NCBI GenBank assembly: GCA_903916675.1
Contig: CAIWXQ010000029.1
Span: forward strand, 1-64,000
Origin: an uncultured bacterium
GTDB lineage: Bacteria > Verrucomicrobiota > Kiritimatiellia > RFP12 > CAIWXQ01
DNA length: 64,000 nucleotides
Direction of reading: 5' to 3'
A program made the position numbers and the translations under genes. The notes beneath the pieces are model-generated. The model was not told the DNA's origin. It ran no database searches and saw nothing but the letters and a program-made list of their open reading frames with translations. This document shows positions 8,292 through 21,245 of the stretch, piece by piece (positions within the stretch are counted from its first letter, which is position 1; each line of letters opens with the position of its first letter).

Positions 8292-8357
8292 GCGACAGCG
8301 CTCCGCTGTCGCCCACAAAAACGAGCGATAGCTTTGGCGCCCGCGGAGCGGGGCGCC
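8292..8357. repeat. Two GC-rich hairpins in a convergent intergenic gap
   Basis: GCGACAGCG-CTC-CGCTGTCGC (8292-8312) is a perfect 9-bp stem with a 3-base loop. GGCGCCC-N8-GGGCGCC (8336-8357) is a second 7-bp stem. They lie between the convergent ends of the GYF_2 and cytidylate-kinase-like genes. They look like REP-type interspersed palindromes and could also stop transcription, although no T-run follows. Confidence 0.55.
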
Positions 8358-8409
8358 CTACCTCGCTGGCGTAGCATGCTGGGGGTGGGTTCAGAGGCCG
8401 CGCCCCGCC

Positions 8410-9144
8410 TTACACCATTTGTGTCGCGGAAAGCGGCACCGTCCGGCGATGTGCGTCCATGCGCACGCGCAGCATTTCCGTCACGATCCGGGCGATCTCC
8501 CGAGGGGTGAACCGATCCGTCAGGATGGTCGCGTCGTATAGCGTCTGGTCGTCCAGTTCGCGTCGGTAATACTCGCGCACCAGTTTTGTCCGGTTCGCAT
8601 CCTGCTCGTGGATCAGTTTGCGGGCTTCCTCGGTCGTAATCTTCTCGCTTGCCGAAAAATGCGCCACACGCGCCGCATCCGAAGCCATCAGGCGGATCCG
8701 CACGCCGGGGCCCTTCACAGCCGCGGCCTCGATTGCCGCGGCAGACCCCACCACCACCGTGCGGCCGGACTTCAGCAGGAACCGCACAACGTCCCCCACC
8801 TGACGGCAGAGATCGTGCTGTTCGGCTTTGCCGACCAGCATCTCGTACATCATCTGCCGCAGTTTTCCCTCGCCGTAATGTTCGGCCACCATCTCCTCTA
8901 GGGTGGCCGGAGCATGGCCGGTCTTGATCATCCACGCGCATAACTGCTGGTCGAGAAGTTCCCATCCGTGGTTCCATCCCTTGTCGGGGAGGTCGTCCAG
9001 ATGGGCGATGATCGCACGCGCCACCTCATGGCTGTTCACGCCGTCCAGCCGCGTCAGCGTGACGAACGGCTGGTTGCCCTGTGGTTGGTCCAGATCCTGT
9101 TTCCGTGTCAGGTATATCTGCAAGGCTTCGATAATCCGGCTCAT
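8410..9144 (-). CDS. Cytidylate kinase-like family protein with a divergent P-loop
   Basis: A 244-residue protein resembling the cytidylate kinase-like family (PF13189). The middle and C-terminal parts fit (VVVGSAAAIEA, a VRIRLMA strand, HEQDANRTKLVREYYRRELDD with the lid-type arginines, then YDATILTDRF). The N-terminal nucleotide loop, normally GxGG(H/S)EIA, reads LDGVNSHEVA, so the glycine-rich loop is degenerate and kinase activity is doubtful. Start ATG 9144 has a strong SD (AAGGAGG) 6 bp upstream. The kamA-like gene lies 33 bp upstream on the same strand, so the two likely share a transcript. Confidence 0.75.
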   Translation of the reverse strand: MSRIIEALQIYLTRKQDLDQPQGNQPFVTLTRLDGVNSHEVARAIIAHLDDLPDKGWNHGWELLDQQLCAWMIKTGHAPATLEEMVAEHYGEGKLRQMMYEMLVGKAEQHDLCRQVGDVVRFLLKSGRTVVVGSAAAIEAAAVKGPGVRIRLMASDAARVAHFSASEKITTEEARKLIHEQDANRTKLVREYYRRELDDQTLYDATILTDRFTPREIARIVTEMLRVRMDAHRRTVPLSATQMV

Positions 9145-9177
9145 GGGCAACCTCCTTGTGTCGCGCCTGTTGCGCCG

Positions 9178-10203
9178 CTACACATCCACTTTCCCCGGTG
9201 CGCCGGGAAGATCGACCACGAAACGCGGCACCGCCAATCCACCCAGCCGGGTGGCCACGCCGCGTGCCAGGGTACGCGCAAAGGACCGGCTGGTGCGGAA
9301 GTGGCCTGTTCCTGTCACCGGGTCGCATACAAAGACATAATACGGCCGGACACGAATTCGTTGCAACCCTGCACATAGCACGGTTAGCGCCTCCACGGAG
9401 TCGTTCACACCGCGCAGCAGCACGCTCTGGTTGGAGACGGGCACACCGGCCTCGACCAACCGCCGGCAGGCTGCAGCCGCTTCCGGAGTGATTTCGCAGA
9501 CGTGGTTAAACTGCGTGTTCACCCAGACCCGGCCGATCTGCCCCAGCGCGCGCGCCAGCGCCGGCGTCACACGCATGGGCAGGACCACCGGGACGCGAGT
9601 GCCGATGCGAATGGCGTCGAGTTGCGGCAGCGCGGCAAAAGCGCGCACCAATCGCAGCAGCGCGGCGTCTGACAGCAACAGCGGATCGCCGCCAGAAAGG
9701 ATGACTTCGCGCACCCGCGGCGAGGCGCGCACAAATGCCACTACCCGTGCCAGCCGCATGCCCGGCAGCACGATCGGCTGCCTGCCCAGCATATGGCGGC
9801 GCGTGCAGTGCCGGCAGTTGGTGGCGCAAAACGCGCTGGCATGGACCAGCACACGGTCGGGAAACCGCTGCACCACACCGGGAACGGGCGTGTGGCGCGC
9901 CTCGGAAAAGGGGTCGGCCTGGCCGGCACCGTTGCGCAGTTCTGCCGCGTCCGGAAGGCATTGGCGCAAAATCGGATCATTCGGGTCGACAGGATCAGCC
10001 AGATCGAAATAGTACGGCGTCACCCGTGCCGGAAACCTGCGTGCCGCCCGCGCGGCAGCCGCAGAAATCAGGCCCAGTCGCGACAGGTCGTCCGCCTCCA
10101 ACGAATTTCGCACCTGCCATTGCCAGTCGTGCCAGCTGGTGCGGCGTCGCTTAACCGTGAGCCAGGCGCGCAAATCGGAAAGATTGGTCAGTACAGTCAT
10201 CAT
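9178..10203 (-). CDS. KamA-family radical SAM protein (lysine 2,3-aminomutase-like)
   Basis: A 341-residue radical SAM enzyme. C126-x3-C130-x2-C133 (CATNCRHC) binds the 4Fe-4S cluster. The N-terminal WHDWQWQVRNS is the typical KamA entry motif, and SGGDPLLL and QFNHVCEITPEA are conserved family boxes. PLP would be bound by a C-terminal lysine. Length is between EpmB (about 340) and true lysine 2,3-aminomutase (about 410), and it lacks the long C-terminal oligomerisation tail. It may be an EF-P lysine aminomutase (EpmB) or a free-lysine/glutamate mutase; no efp or epmA is in the window. ATG 10200 is an equally good start; no clear SD. Confidence 0.85.
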   Translation of the reverse strand: MMTVLTNLSDLRAWLTVKRRRTSWHDWQWQVRNSLEADDLSRLGLISAAAARAARRFPARVTPYYFDLADPVDPNDPILRQCLPDAAELRNGAGQADPFSEARHTPVPGVVQRFPDRVLVHASAFCATNCRHCTRRHMLGRQPIVLPGMRLARVVAFVRASPRVREVILSGGDPLLLSDAALLRLVRAFAALPQLDAIRIGTRVPVVLPMRVTPALARALGQIGRVWVNTQFNHVCEITPEAAAACRRLVEAGVPVSNQSVLLRGVNDSVEALTVLCAGLQRIRVRPYYVFVCDPVTGTGHFRTSRSFARTLARGVATRLGGLAVPRFVVDLPGAPGKVDV

Positions 10204-10234
10204 GATGGCTCTAGGGCAAGTTCAGCTCTTGCAG

Positions 10235-10405
10235 GCCGCAAGATTGGGCAAATGCGGGCGCGAAGCGGAAGAAGCGAGCACGAAGAACGCGAAGGCATGT
10301 TGTCGATATTCTTCCGCCGTAAGGCGGCGCCTATGATTCTCTTCGTGCTCTTCCATGAGCTTTCTCGCCTTCGTGGCCGATTCCTCTGCAGTTGCACGTT
10401 TCTTG
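10235..10405. repeat. CACGAAG-armed long inverted repeat (copy 1)
   Basis: Left arm contains GAGCACGAAGAACGCGAAGG; right arm contains CTTCGTGCTCTTCC and CGCCTTCGTGG. The centre carries a small hairpin (CCGCC-GTAA-GGCGG). The same architecture occurs near 27965-28077 and 50957-51112, and in part at 48290-48360. It fills the 209-bp gap between two same-strand genes, where no open frame is convincing. Confidence 0.6.
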
Positions 10406-10412
10406 TATTGCG

Positions 10413-12047
10413 TTAGTCAAAACGGCTCTGCAGCAGGCGGCCGCCGCGGTGGCCGGTGAAGCGCCCGTTGTCATAGCATCGGACGCCGTTGACCCACACA
10501 TGCCGTATCCCGATGGAAAACGCGTGTGGTTGGGCAAAGGTGGCCTGGTCACGAATGGCGGCCGGGTCGAACAGCACCAGATCCGCGCAGGCGCCGGTTG
10601 TAATCCGTCCCCTGCCCCGCAACCCAAATGCGTCGGCCGGCAGGCTGGTAATGCGGCGAACCGCCTCTGGCAAAGACATGAGGTTCTCATCCTGCACCAG
10701 ACGCAGGAATCGCGGGAACGTGCCGTAGGCGCGGGGGTGCGGGTGGTCGGCGGCCAGCGGCCCCTGCAACGCGCGGATCGAGGCGTCCGAGCCGACCATC
10801 ACCCATGGCTGCGCATAGATGCGCCGCAGGTTGGCCTCGCTCATGCCAAAGAAGAACGCGCTGGTGCGCAACTGATCCAGCCGCAGGATGCGCACGATCA
10901 TGGCGCCGGCTGTCTCGCCCTGCGCCCGGGCAGCCTCTGCCACGGTCCGCCCGCGCAGCGCATGCAGATCCGGATGGCGCGTGCCCCCGATCATGGCACC
11001 CTGCCAGAATTCTGCCGGACGGCTGGCATCGAGTTCCGCGATGATCCGCCGGCTTTGCGCCGCATCCGCCAGACGCGCCAAGACCGCTTCGCGCCCGCCT
11101 TCCGCCGCCCAGTCCGGCAGCACCACATCCAGATCGGTGCCGCTTGCCACGTACGGATAGCGGTCGGCATGAACGCGCACCCCCTCGCGCTGCGCCGCCT
11201 CGATGCGCGCCAGGGCGGCATCGATTTTTCCCCAGTTCCGCTCGTGGGATGTCTTGAGGTGGGAAATTTGCAGGCGGATGCCCGTGGCGCGGCCGAGGTT
11301 CAGCGTCTCGTCCAGCGCCTCGAGCAACCGGTCCCCTTCGTTGCGCATGTGCGAGGCATAGAATCCGCCGCGCGCTGCCGCGGTCCGCGCCAGGGCCGCC
11401 AGTTCCTCCGGAGACGCATGCCGGCCGGGGTGATAGATCAACCCGGTACTTATACCGCTGCCGCCCTCGTCCAGGGCCTGCTCCAGTCGGCGCTGCATGG
11501 CGCGCACATCGTCCGCCGTGGCCTCACGCGGTTCGTACCCCATGACGCCGGCACGCAGATTGTTGTGCCCGATCAGCATCACGGCATTCACCGACGGACG
11601 CATCTGCTCGAAGAGCCGGCGATACTCCGCCACCGTGGACCACGTAGCGCCGGGGGTCCGAGAAGAATTTTCACGCGCTGAACTCTGCGTTCCGCATTCG
11701 GGATAGACCAGCGCCGCCCAGTCGGCCGGCAGGCGCCCCTGCCCGAAGATTGGCGCGGCAGAGGCGCCGCATTGCCCCACGATTTCCGTGGTGACGCCCT
11801 GAGTTATCTTGCTGGGCGCGTCCGGCTCGATCAGCAGGTAGGCGTCGGAATGGGAGTGTGCGTCGATGAAGCCGGGAGCCAGGACCAGCCCGGCTGCCTC
11901 CACGACCTGTCCAGCCCTGGCGTTGGCAAGATCGCCCAATGCGACAATCGCCTCGCCGCACACGCCAACATCCACCTGCTGCGCCGGCGCGCCAGTGCCG
12001 TCCAGCACGGTGGCACTGCGGATCAAGGTGTCGAAGCGCTCATCCAT
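10413..12047 (-). CDS. N-acyl-D-amino-acid deacylase family amidohydrolase
   Basis: A 544-residue cytoplasmic metal hydrolase of the D-aminoacylase group, which removes acyl groups from N-acyl-D-amino acids. A small beta-sandwich at both ends (ATVLDGTGAPAQQVDVGV; ADLVLFDPAAI) frames a TIM barrel. Metal and catalytic boxes are seen: FIDAHSHSD (HxH), GQCGAS (metal-bridging Cys), ISHLKTS (His) and GSDAS (catalytic Asp near residue 416). Its start overlaps the end of the upstream zinc-ribbon gene by 8 bp, implying translational coupling. Substrate cannot be set from sequence; D-Glu, D-Asp or general D-acyl specificity are all possible. Confidence 0.88.
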   Translation of the reverse strand: MDERFDTLIRSATVLDGTGAPAQQVDVGVCGEAIVALGDLANARAGQVVEAAGLVLAPGFIDAHSHSDAYLLIEPDAPSKITQGVTTEIVGQCGASAAPIFGQGRLPADWAALVYPECGTQSSARENSSRTPGATWSTVAEYRRLFEQMRPSVNAVMLIGHNNLRAGVMGYEPREATADDVRAMQRRLEQALDEGGSGISTGLIYHPGRHASPEELAALARTAAARGGFYASHMRNEGDRLLEALDETLNLGRATGIRLQISHLKTSHERNWGKIDAALARIEAAQREGVRVHADRYPYVASGTDLDVVLPDWAAEGGREAVLARLADAAQSRRIIAELDASRPAEFWQGAMIGGTRHPDLHALRGRTVAEAARAQGETAGAMIVRILRLDQLRTSAFFFGMSEANLRRIYAQPWVMVGSDASIRALQGPLAADHPHPRAYGTFPRFLRLVQDENLMSLPEAVRRITSLPADAFGLRGRGRITTGACADLVLFDPAAIRDQATFAQPHAFSIGIRHVWVNGVRCYDNGRFTGHRGGRLLQSRFD

Positions 12048-12606
12048 TGGCTTGTGGTGCAGGCGTCCCGCCTGCCGGAAAAGCCGTTGCTTCCGCCTGC
12101 AACTGTGCCGTGCCGCTCAGCAGCGACACGACCTGCTGCTGCACTGTGCCGATCTCATCCATGCGCAGGCGCGGATCGAGCACGGTAAAGGCGTCGCCGG
12201 TCTTCTTGTGCTCGTAGACGCGCAGGATGCCGCCGCTCTCGTGGGGCTGGGCATCGCGCTCGACCAGTTGCTTGCCGCGTTCCAGCATCACGGCCAGCAC
12301 ATAGACCACATTGCGCATGGCCGGGTCTTCCAGGAGGATCAGCCGCCGCAGCAGGGTCTCGGCAGCCTCCTTCTTGACCGGCTCATCCTTCACGATCGCC
12401 GGCGGCGCCGCATATTCCCCGTCCCAAACGCTGTATGCCTGCCAATCGCGCGTCTCGTCACGCCAGCAGAGTGTGTGGTAGTCGCGTCGCTCGAAGACGT
12501 CCGGAAGCTCCCGCAGGACCGAAACGCAGGGCTGCTTGTCTTCGAACATCTGCCCGCAGATGCAGCAGGCGTTGCCGCGCGAGCGAATGTTCCATTCCTG
12601 TGACAT
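12040..12606 (-). CDS. Conserved-type zinc-ribbon-like protein
   Basis: A 188-residue protein starting MSQEWNIRSRGNACCICG. The set CCxC near residue 14-17 plus YHTLCW near residue 44 looks like a Cys/His metal site. A later helical region (EETLLRRLILLEDPAMRNVVYVLAVMLERGK) could be a dimer surface. No signal peptide is seen. It is divergently oriented from dnaE and overlaps the aminoacylase start by 8 bp. I do not recognise a named family; similar small zinc proteins of unknown role occur in PVC bacteria, by memory only. Confidence 0.7.
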   Translation of the reverse strand: MSQEWNIRSRGNACCICGQMFEDKQPCVSVLRELPDVFERRDYHTLCWRDETRDWQAYSVWDGEYAAPPAIVKDEPVKKEAAETLLRRLILLEDPAMRNVVYVLAVMLERGKQLVERDAQPHESGGILRVYEHKKTGDAFTVLDPRLRMDEIGTVQQQVVSLLSGTAQLQAEATAFPAGGTPAPQANG

Positions 12607-12715
12607 GATGACAACAGGATAACAGAATCGCCGGAGAGTGGGAATTGCGGAGGTAATGACAGCCAGGTTGCGATTCTGCAAGAAAGAAATCCGCTGCGCC
12701 CCCCTGCGTTTGCGC

Positions 12716-12744
12716 TTACCCGCCATGTCATCGCACGGTATAAT
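12716..12744 (+). promoter_or_regulatory. Possible dnaE promoter
   Basis: A perfect TATAAT (12739-12744) lies 30 bp before the dnaE start, with TTACCC (12716-12721) 17 bp upstream as a weak -35 (3 of 6 matches). Confidence 0.5.
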
Positions 12745-12774
12745 GACGCCAATTACCAGATCAGCAGGCTCCGC

Positions 12775-15700
12775 ATGTCCACGCCCTTTGTCCATCTCCA
12801 CGTCCACACCAAGTACAGCATGCTGGATGGTGCCTGTCACCTGGAGCCGCTCTGCAAGCGCGCTGCGGAGCTCGGCATGCCGGCGCTGGCCATGACCGAT
12901 CATGGCGTCATGTACGGCATGATCGACTTCATCAAGGCCTGCCAGGCTCAGAACATCCGGCCGATTCTCGGCTGCGAAATGTACATCAACGCCCGCGCGC
13001 CGCGCACCGACCGCAACCGGGAGACGCCCTACCACCACCTCGTTCTGCTGGCCGAGACGGACGAAGGGTACCGCAACCTCGCGCACCTCTCCTCCATCGC
13101 CCACATCGAGGGGTTCTACTACAAGCCGCGCATCGATAAGGAGGCGCTGCGGCAGCACGCCAAGGGGCTGATCGGCCTCAGCGCCTGCCTGCATGGCGAG
13201 GTCAACGACCTGCTCGCCGGCGGCAACCTCGACCGTGCCGCGCAGGCAGCGGCCGAGTACGCCGAGATCCTCGGCCGCGACAATTTCTTCCTCGAGATGC
13301 AGGACCACGGCATCGCGGAGCAGAAGCGCGTCAACGACGGCGTGCGCGAGCTCTGCCGTTGCCACCAGTTCCGCGCCGTGGTCACCAACGACGTGCACTA
13401 TCTCCACCGCAGCCACGCCGCCGCACACGAGGTCATGCTGGCGATCCAGACCGGCACAGTCATGAGCGACCCCAAGCGCATGCGCTACCAGGGAGACCAG
13501 TTCTACTTTAAGTCGCGCGAGGAGATGGCGGCGCTTTTCCCGGACGCGACCGAGGCCCTCGACTGCACGGGCGAGATCGCCGCGCGCTGCCGCGCCACCA
13601 TTGAGCTTAACAAGCTCCACTTCCCCTCCTTCGACGTGCCTGCCGGGGTCGCGCCCCACGAGCACCTCGTGCGCCTGGCCGAAGAGGGGTTGCCGCGACG
13701 CTACGACGTCCGCGATATCCGCAACCCGGCCACGGAACTCGAACGCCGGCTGCGCGCGCGGCTGGATTACGAAATCTCTATCATCAAAAAGACCGGCTTC
13801 GTCGATTACTTCCTCGTAGTGGCTGACTTCGTGAACTACGCCCGCGCGCAGGGGATTCCCGTGGGCCCCGGCCGCGGCTCGGGCGGCGGCAGCCTGGTGG
13901 CATACGCCACAGGGATCACGGACCTCGATCCGATCCGCTTCAACCTGATCTTCGAACGCTTTCTCAACCCCGAACGCGTCTCGCCGCCGGACTTCGACAT
14001 CGACTTTTGCCAGGACCGCCGCGAGGAGGTTATAGCCTACGTCCGGCGCAAATACGGCAGCGACCGCGTCGCCCAGATCGTCACCTTTGGCCAGGAAGGC
14101 GCCAAGACCGTTATCCGCGACGTAGGCCGCGTGCTGGAGATCCCGCTGGACAAGGTCAACGCGCTGGCCAAGATGATCCCGGACATGCTCCCGCCGGACA
14201 GCGAGGGGAAGGCCCAGAAGGTCACGCTGGCCAAGGTCAAGGAGGCCAACCCCGCATTCGGCGCCGCCTGCACGACCGATCCAGACCTCCGCCGCATCCT
14301 GCTGTACGCCGAGATCATCGAGGGGCTCTACCGCAATGCCGGCGTGCACGCGGCCGGCGTGGTCATCGGCGACAAGCCGCTGATCGGCATCGTACCCCTC
14401 GGCCGCGACAAGGACGGCCTGCCCGTCACCCAGTACGCCAAGGAACCGATCGAGGAGTGCGGCCTGCTGAAGATGGACTTCCTCGGACTCAAGACGCTGA
14501 CTGTGCTGCAGGAGTCGGTCGACCTCGTACGCCGGGGACGCAGTGTGACGATCGATCTCGCCGCCCTGCCGTTCGATGACCGCAAGACATTCGAACTGCT
14601 GAGCCGCGCAGAGACGGTGGGCGTGTTCCAGGTCGAATCCAACGGTATGCGCCAACTCATGCGCGACATCGGCGTGAACAACATCGAGGACCTGATCGCC
14701 GTCATCGCGCTCTACCGGCCGGGCCCCATGGAGATGCTCCCCAGCTACATCCGCCGCAAGACCGGCAAGGAGAAGGTCGTCTACGACCATCCGTTGCTTG
14801 AGCCGATCCTCAAAGAAACCTACGGCGTGATGGTCTACCAGGAGCAGGTGCAGCAGGCGGCTAACGTCCTGGCCGGTTACTCACTGGCCAAGGCCGACAT
14901 GCTGCGCCGCGCCATGGGCAAGAAAAAGCCCGAGGTCATGGCCAAGGAGCGGGCCAGTTTCGTGGCCGGCTGCGCCACGACCAATAAAATTCCCGCCCGA
15001 CTGGCGGAAGAGATTTTCGATCACATCGCCGCGTTCGCCGGCTACGGCTTCAACAAGGCGCACTCCGCCGGCTACGCCGTGGTGTCGTACCAGACCGCCT
15101 ACATGAAGGCCAACTACCCGGCCGAATTCATGTGCGCGCAGATCTCCTCGGAAATCGGCAATTTTGACAAGCTGCCGGGATTCGTGTCTGAAGCCTCCAA
15201 CATGGGGCTTACGGTCCTGCCGCCAGACGTCAACCGCAGCGGCGCGCGCTTCCTGCCGGAAGGCAACGGCATCCGCTACGGTCTGGCCGGGATCAAGAAC
15301 GTCGGCGTCGCGGCGGCCGAGGCGATCGTGCGCGAACACAAGGCCAACGGCCCGTTCCAAGGGCTGGTGGACTTTTGCCGACGCGTGGATCTGACCGCTG
15401 TGAACAAGCGCGCGCTCGAGGCGCTGGCGCGCTGCGGTGCCTTCGACCTCTTCGGTCTCCACCGGGCACGGGTCTACAGCGGACTCGACTTCGCGCTGGC
15501 CCGCGCCGCGGAGGACGCGCACGAGCGGAAGACCGGCCAGGGAAACCTGTTCGAGGCGCTGGGCAACGCCGGCGGCGCAGTGACTGACACGCTCCCGGAC
15601 TGTCCGAAGTGGGCCGACCGCGAACTGCTAACTGTTGAGCGCGAATTGCTCGGCATCTACATCAGCGGGCACCCCCTCGACCGATTCCGCCGCCTGATGC

Positions 15701-16317
15701 GCGAATTCCAGACTGTCCGGCTCAGCGGCATTGCCGACTGCCCGGACGGCAAGGAGGTGCGCATCGCAGGGCTGACCACCAGCGTGGTCAACCGCCTGAC
15801 CAAGGAGAAGAAGGAGCCCTGGGCGGTCGTTACGCTGGATGACGGCGAGACCGTTGCCGAGACGCTGGTTTTCCCCGAGGCGTTCCGCACCTATTCCGGC
15901 GCCCTGCTGCCGGACCAACCGGTGCTGGTCTGCGCCATGGTCGACAAGAAGGACGAAAAGGGCGCCAAGCTGATTGCCCGCGAGATCTACCCGCTGGCCG
16001 AAGCGCCGCGCAGCTTTGCGGAGGCACTGGTGGTCAACGTCAGCGCAGACGATACGGGCGCCGGACGCCTGCAAAAATTCCGCGAGGTTGCGGGCCGCTT
16101 CCCCGGCCGTGTCCCCACCCTAGTTCGGCTGGCGTACCCGGACGGACGACTGGTCCTGATCGAGAGTGCGCAATCGCTGGCGATCGATCCTTCGCCCGAC
16201 TTCCTGGCCGAGGCCGAGAAAAGCGTCGGCAGCAACGGTCTGCGCTTTCTGGCCCGTCGGGACATCTGCCTGAAACGCCGCCCGGAACGCCGCTGGCAGC
16301 CGCGCGGAAATGGGTGA
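12775..16317 (+). CDS. dnaE: DNA polymerase III alpha subunit
   Basis: The replicative polymerase subunit, 1180 residues, normal for DnaE1. It opens with the PHP domain (HLHVHTKYSMLDGA). The palm has the catalytic triad start PDFDIDF, with D406 and D408 aligning to E. coli D401/D403. The fingers (KKKPEVM and GYGFNKAHSAGYA), a tandem HhH region and a C-terminal OB-fold (VRIAGLTTSVVNR) follow in the usual order. PHP metal ligands appear intact, so proofreading-like activity is possible. It stands alone after a TATAAT promoter and is followed 132 bp later by ligA. Confidence 0.98.
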   Translation: MSTPFVHLHVHTKYSMLDGACHLEPLCKRAAELGMPALAMTDHGVMYGMIDFIKACQAQNIRPILGCEMYINARAPRTDRNRETPYHHLVLLAETDEGYRNLAHLSSIAHIEGFYYKPRIDKEALRQHAKGLIGLSACLHGEVNDLLAGGNLDRAAQAAAEYAEILGRDNFFLEMQDHGIAEQKRVNDGVRELCRCHQFRAVVTNDVHYLHRSHAAAHEVMLAIQTGTVMSDPKRMRYQGDQFYFKSREEMAALFPDATEALDCTGEIAARCRATIELNKLHFPSFDVPAGVAPHEHLVRLAEEGLPRRYDVRDIRNPATELERRLRARLDYEISIIKKTGFVDYFLVVADFVNYARAQGIPVGPGRGSGGGSLVAYATGITDLDPIRFNLIFERFLNPERVSPPDFDIDFCQDRREEVIAYVRRKYGSDRVAQIVTFGQEGAKTVIRDVGRVLEIPLDKVNALAKMIPDMLPPDSEGKAQKVTLAKVKEANPAFGAACTTDPDLRRILLYAEIIEGLYRNAGVHAAGVVIGDKPLIGIVPLGRDKDGLPVTQYAKEPIEECGLLKMDFLGLKTLTVLQESVDLVRRGRSVTIDLAALPFDDRKTFELLSRAETVGVFQVESNGMRQLMRDIGVNNIEDLIAVIALYRPGPMEMLPSYIRRKTGKEKVVYDHPLLEPILKETYGVMVYQEQVQQAANVLAGYSLAKADMLRRAMGKKKPEVMAKERASFVAGCATTNKIPARLAEEIFDHIAAFAGYGFNKAHSAGYAVVSYQTAYMKANYPAEFMCAQISSEIGNFDKLPGFVSEASNMGLTVLPPDVNRSGARFLPEGNGIRYGLAGIKNVGVAAAEAIVREHKANGPFQGLVDFCRRVDLTAVNKRALEALARCGAFDLFGLHRARVYSGLDFALARAAEDAHERKTGQGNLFEALGNAGGAVTDTLPDCPKWADRELLTVERELLGIYISGHPLDRFRRLMREFQTVRLSGIADCPDGKEVRIAGLTTSVVNRLTKEKKEPWAVVTLDDGETVAETLVFPEAFRTYSGALLPDQPVLVCAMVDKKDEKGAKLIAREIYPLAEAPRSFAEALVVNVSADDTGAGRLQKFREVAGRFPGRVPTLVRLAYPDGRLVLIESAQSLAIDPSPDFLAEAEKSVGSNGLRFLARRDICLKRRPERRWQPRGNG

Positions 16318-16434
16318 GCGGACACGTAGAAGTCGAAGCGGAAGCGCAGAGGCACGATTGCCGGCGCACAGATGTCCAGGATGGCGTCTTCACATGGCCC
16401 AGCCATCATTCTTTCCGCCCTGCATCTGACATGA

Positions 16435-19919
<3,485 letters not shown>

Positions 19920-19986
19920 CCCGGCCTCCTGCTAGCATAATAAGCACTATGCACGGCGAGATCATGATATGGCATGAGGAGGCGGT

Positions 19987-21129
19987 ATGAGCCGAAAACT
20001 CCGGATGGCGATGGTGGGGGGCGGCAAGGAGTCCTTTATCGGTCCCTTTCACCGCCGGGCCGCCCAGATCACCGGCCGCATCGAGTTGGTTTGCGGCGCA
20101 TTCGGCAGCACCCGCCACCGTTCGTTTGAAGGGGGCGAGGACCTGTTCCTGGCGCGCGAGCGGATTTATGGCGCCTATCGGGACATGCTACGCAAGGAGG
20201 CCTCGCTGCCAGACGACGTGAGGCCCGATTTTGTAGTCATCACCGCGCCGAACAACCTCCACTACCCAGTAGCCATGGCCGCGCTGGACGCCGGCTTCCA
20301 TGTGCTCTGCGAGAAACCGCTGACCACCAGCGTGGACGAAGTGCAGAACCTCGGCCGCAAGCTCGACGACAAGCAGCGCCTGATCGCCGTGGCCTACACC
20401 TACACCGGCTACCCGATGATCCGCCAGGCCCAGAAGCTGATCCGTGACGGGCGGCTGGGCAACATCCGGCGCGTGGTTGCCGAATGCCCGCAGGGGTGGC
20501 TGGCTTTGCGCCTGGAGACGGCCGGCAATCGCCAGGCTGGCTGGCGCGCCGATCCCCGCCGCGCCGGCCCCAGCGGCTGCATGGCGGATGTCGGCGCGCA
20601 CGGCGCCTACCTCACCGAACTGCTTACCGGTCTGCAGATCAGCGCGGTCAGCGCCGACATGCGCGCCTGCGTGGCGGGTCGCCAGCTGGAGGACGACGGC
20701 GCCGTGCTGTTCCGCCTTTCGAACGGCGCCCAGGGCGTGCTCTGGGCCAGCCAGGTCAGCGTGGGCGAGAACGGCGGTGTACGCATCCGCATCTTCGGCG
20801 ACAAGGGCGGCCTGCTCTGGGAACTCGACAATCCCAACACGCTGACCGTCCACGCGCTCGACGGCTCATCCGAGGTGCTTCGCTTCACCGAACCGGTCAC
20901 GGCGCTGACTGCCACGCCGCCCGCCGGCCGCACGGACTGCCTCTGCGACGCGCTGGCCTACATCTACAACCAGTTTGCCGACGGCATCCTGGCCTTCGAT
21001 GGCAAGCGTGACCCAGCGCCCATCTATCCGTCCCTGGCCGAAGGGGTCCGCGTCGTGGCGTTCGTGGACGCCGTGGTACGCAACACGCGGCCGGAAAATA
21101 CCGAGAAGTGGACGCAGCTGGCGATGTGA
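19987..21129 (+). CDS. Gfo/Idh/MocA family oxidoreductase
   Basis: A 380-residue NAD(P)-dependent dehydrogenase. The Rossmann loop is VGGGKESFIGPFHR, a GGG variant with an insertion after it. The catalytic EKPLT box follows, and the C-terminal substrate domain keeps D-V-G-A-H-G-A-Y-L with a His. Related enzymes with this N-terminal form act on inositol or pyranosides; the substrate here is unknown. The start ATG 19987 has a strong GGAGG 5 bp upstream. Transcription ends at the hairpin terminator about 60 bp downstream. Confidence 0.9.
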   Translation: MSRKLRMAMVGGGKESFIGPFHRRAAQITGRIELVCGAFGSTRHRSFEGGEDLFLARERIYGAYRDMLRKEASLPDDVRPDFVVITAPNNLHYPVAMAALDAGFHVLCEKPLTTSVDEVQNLGRKLDDKQRLIAVAYTYTGYPMIRQAQKLIRDGRLGNIRRVVAECPQGWLALRLETAGNRQAGWRADPRRAGPSGCMADVGAHGAYLTELLTGLQISAVSADMRACVAGRQLEDDGAVLFRLSNGAQGVLWASQVSVGENGGVRIRIFGDKGGLLWELDNPNTLTVHALDGSSEVLRFTEPVTALTATPPAGRTDCLCDALAYIYNQFADGILAFDGKRDPAPIYPSLAEGVRVVAFVDAVVRNTRPENTEKWTQLAM

Positions 21130-21190
21130 GCGGCACCTCTGCTGGGCGGCGATACGGCCACGCGGGACTACAAGACCTGCCGCACAAAAC

Positions 21191-21223
21191 AAAAACGACG
21201 CGCCCAGCAGGCGCGTCGTTTTT
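21191..21223. terminator. Strong bidirectional Rho-independent terminator
   Basis: A perfect 14-bp stem (21191-21204 with 21210-21223) has a 5-base loop. The stem starts with five A and ends with five T, so it serves both converging genes: the oxidoreductase on the plus strand and the SPFH gene on the minus strand. Confidence 0.92.
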
Positions 21224-21245
21224 CATTTACTGAACTACGGAGGCT

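Noticed and set aside
12607..14790. Long minus-strand open frame of over 700 codons antisense to dnaE, continuous with the zinc-ribbon gene
   Set aside because: It mirrors the high-GC codon pattern of dnaE, has no family signature, and the zinc-ribbon protein has a good start at 12606.
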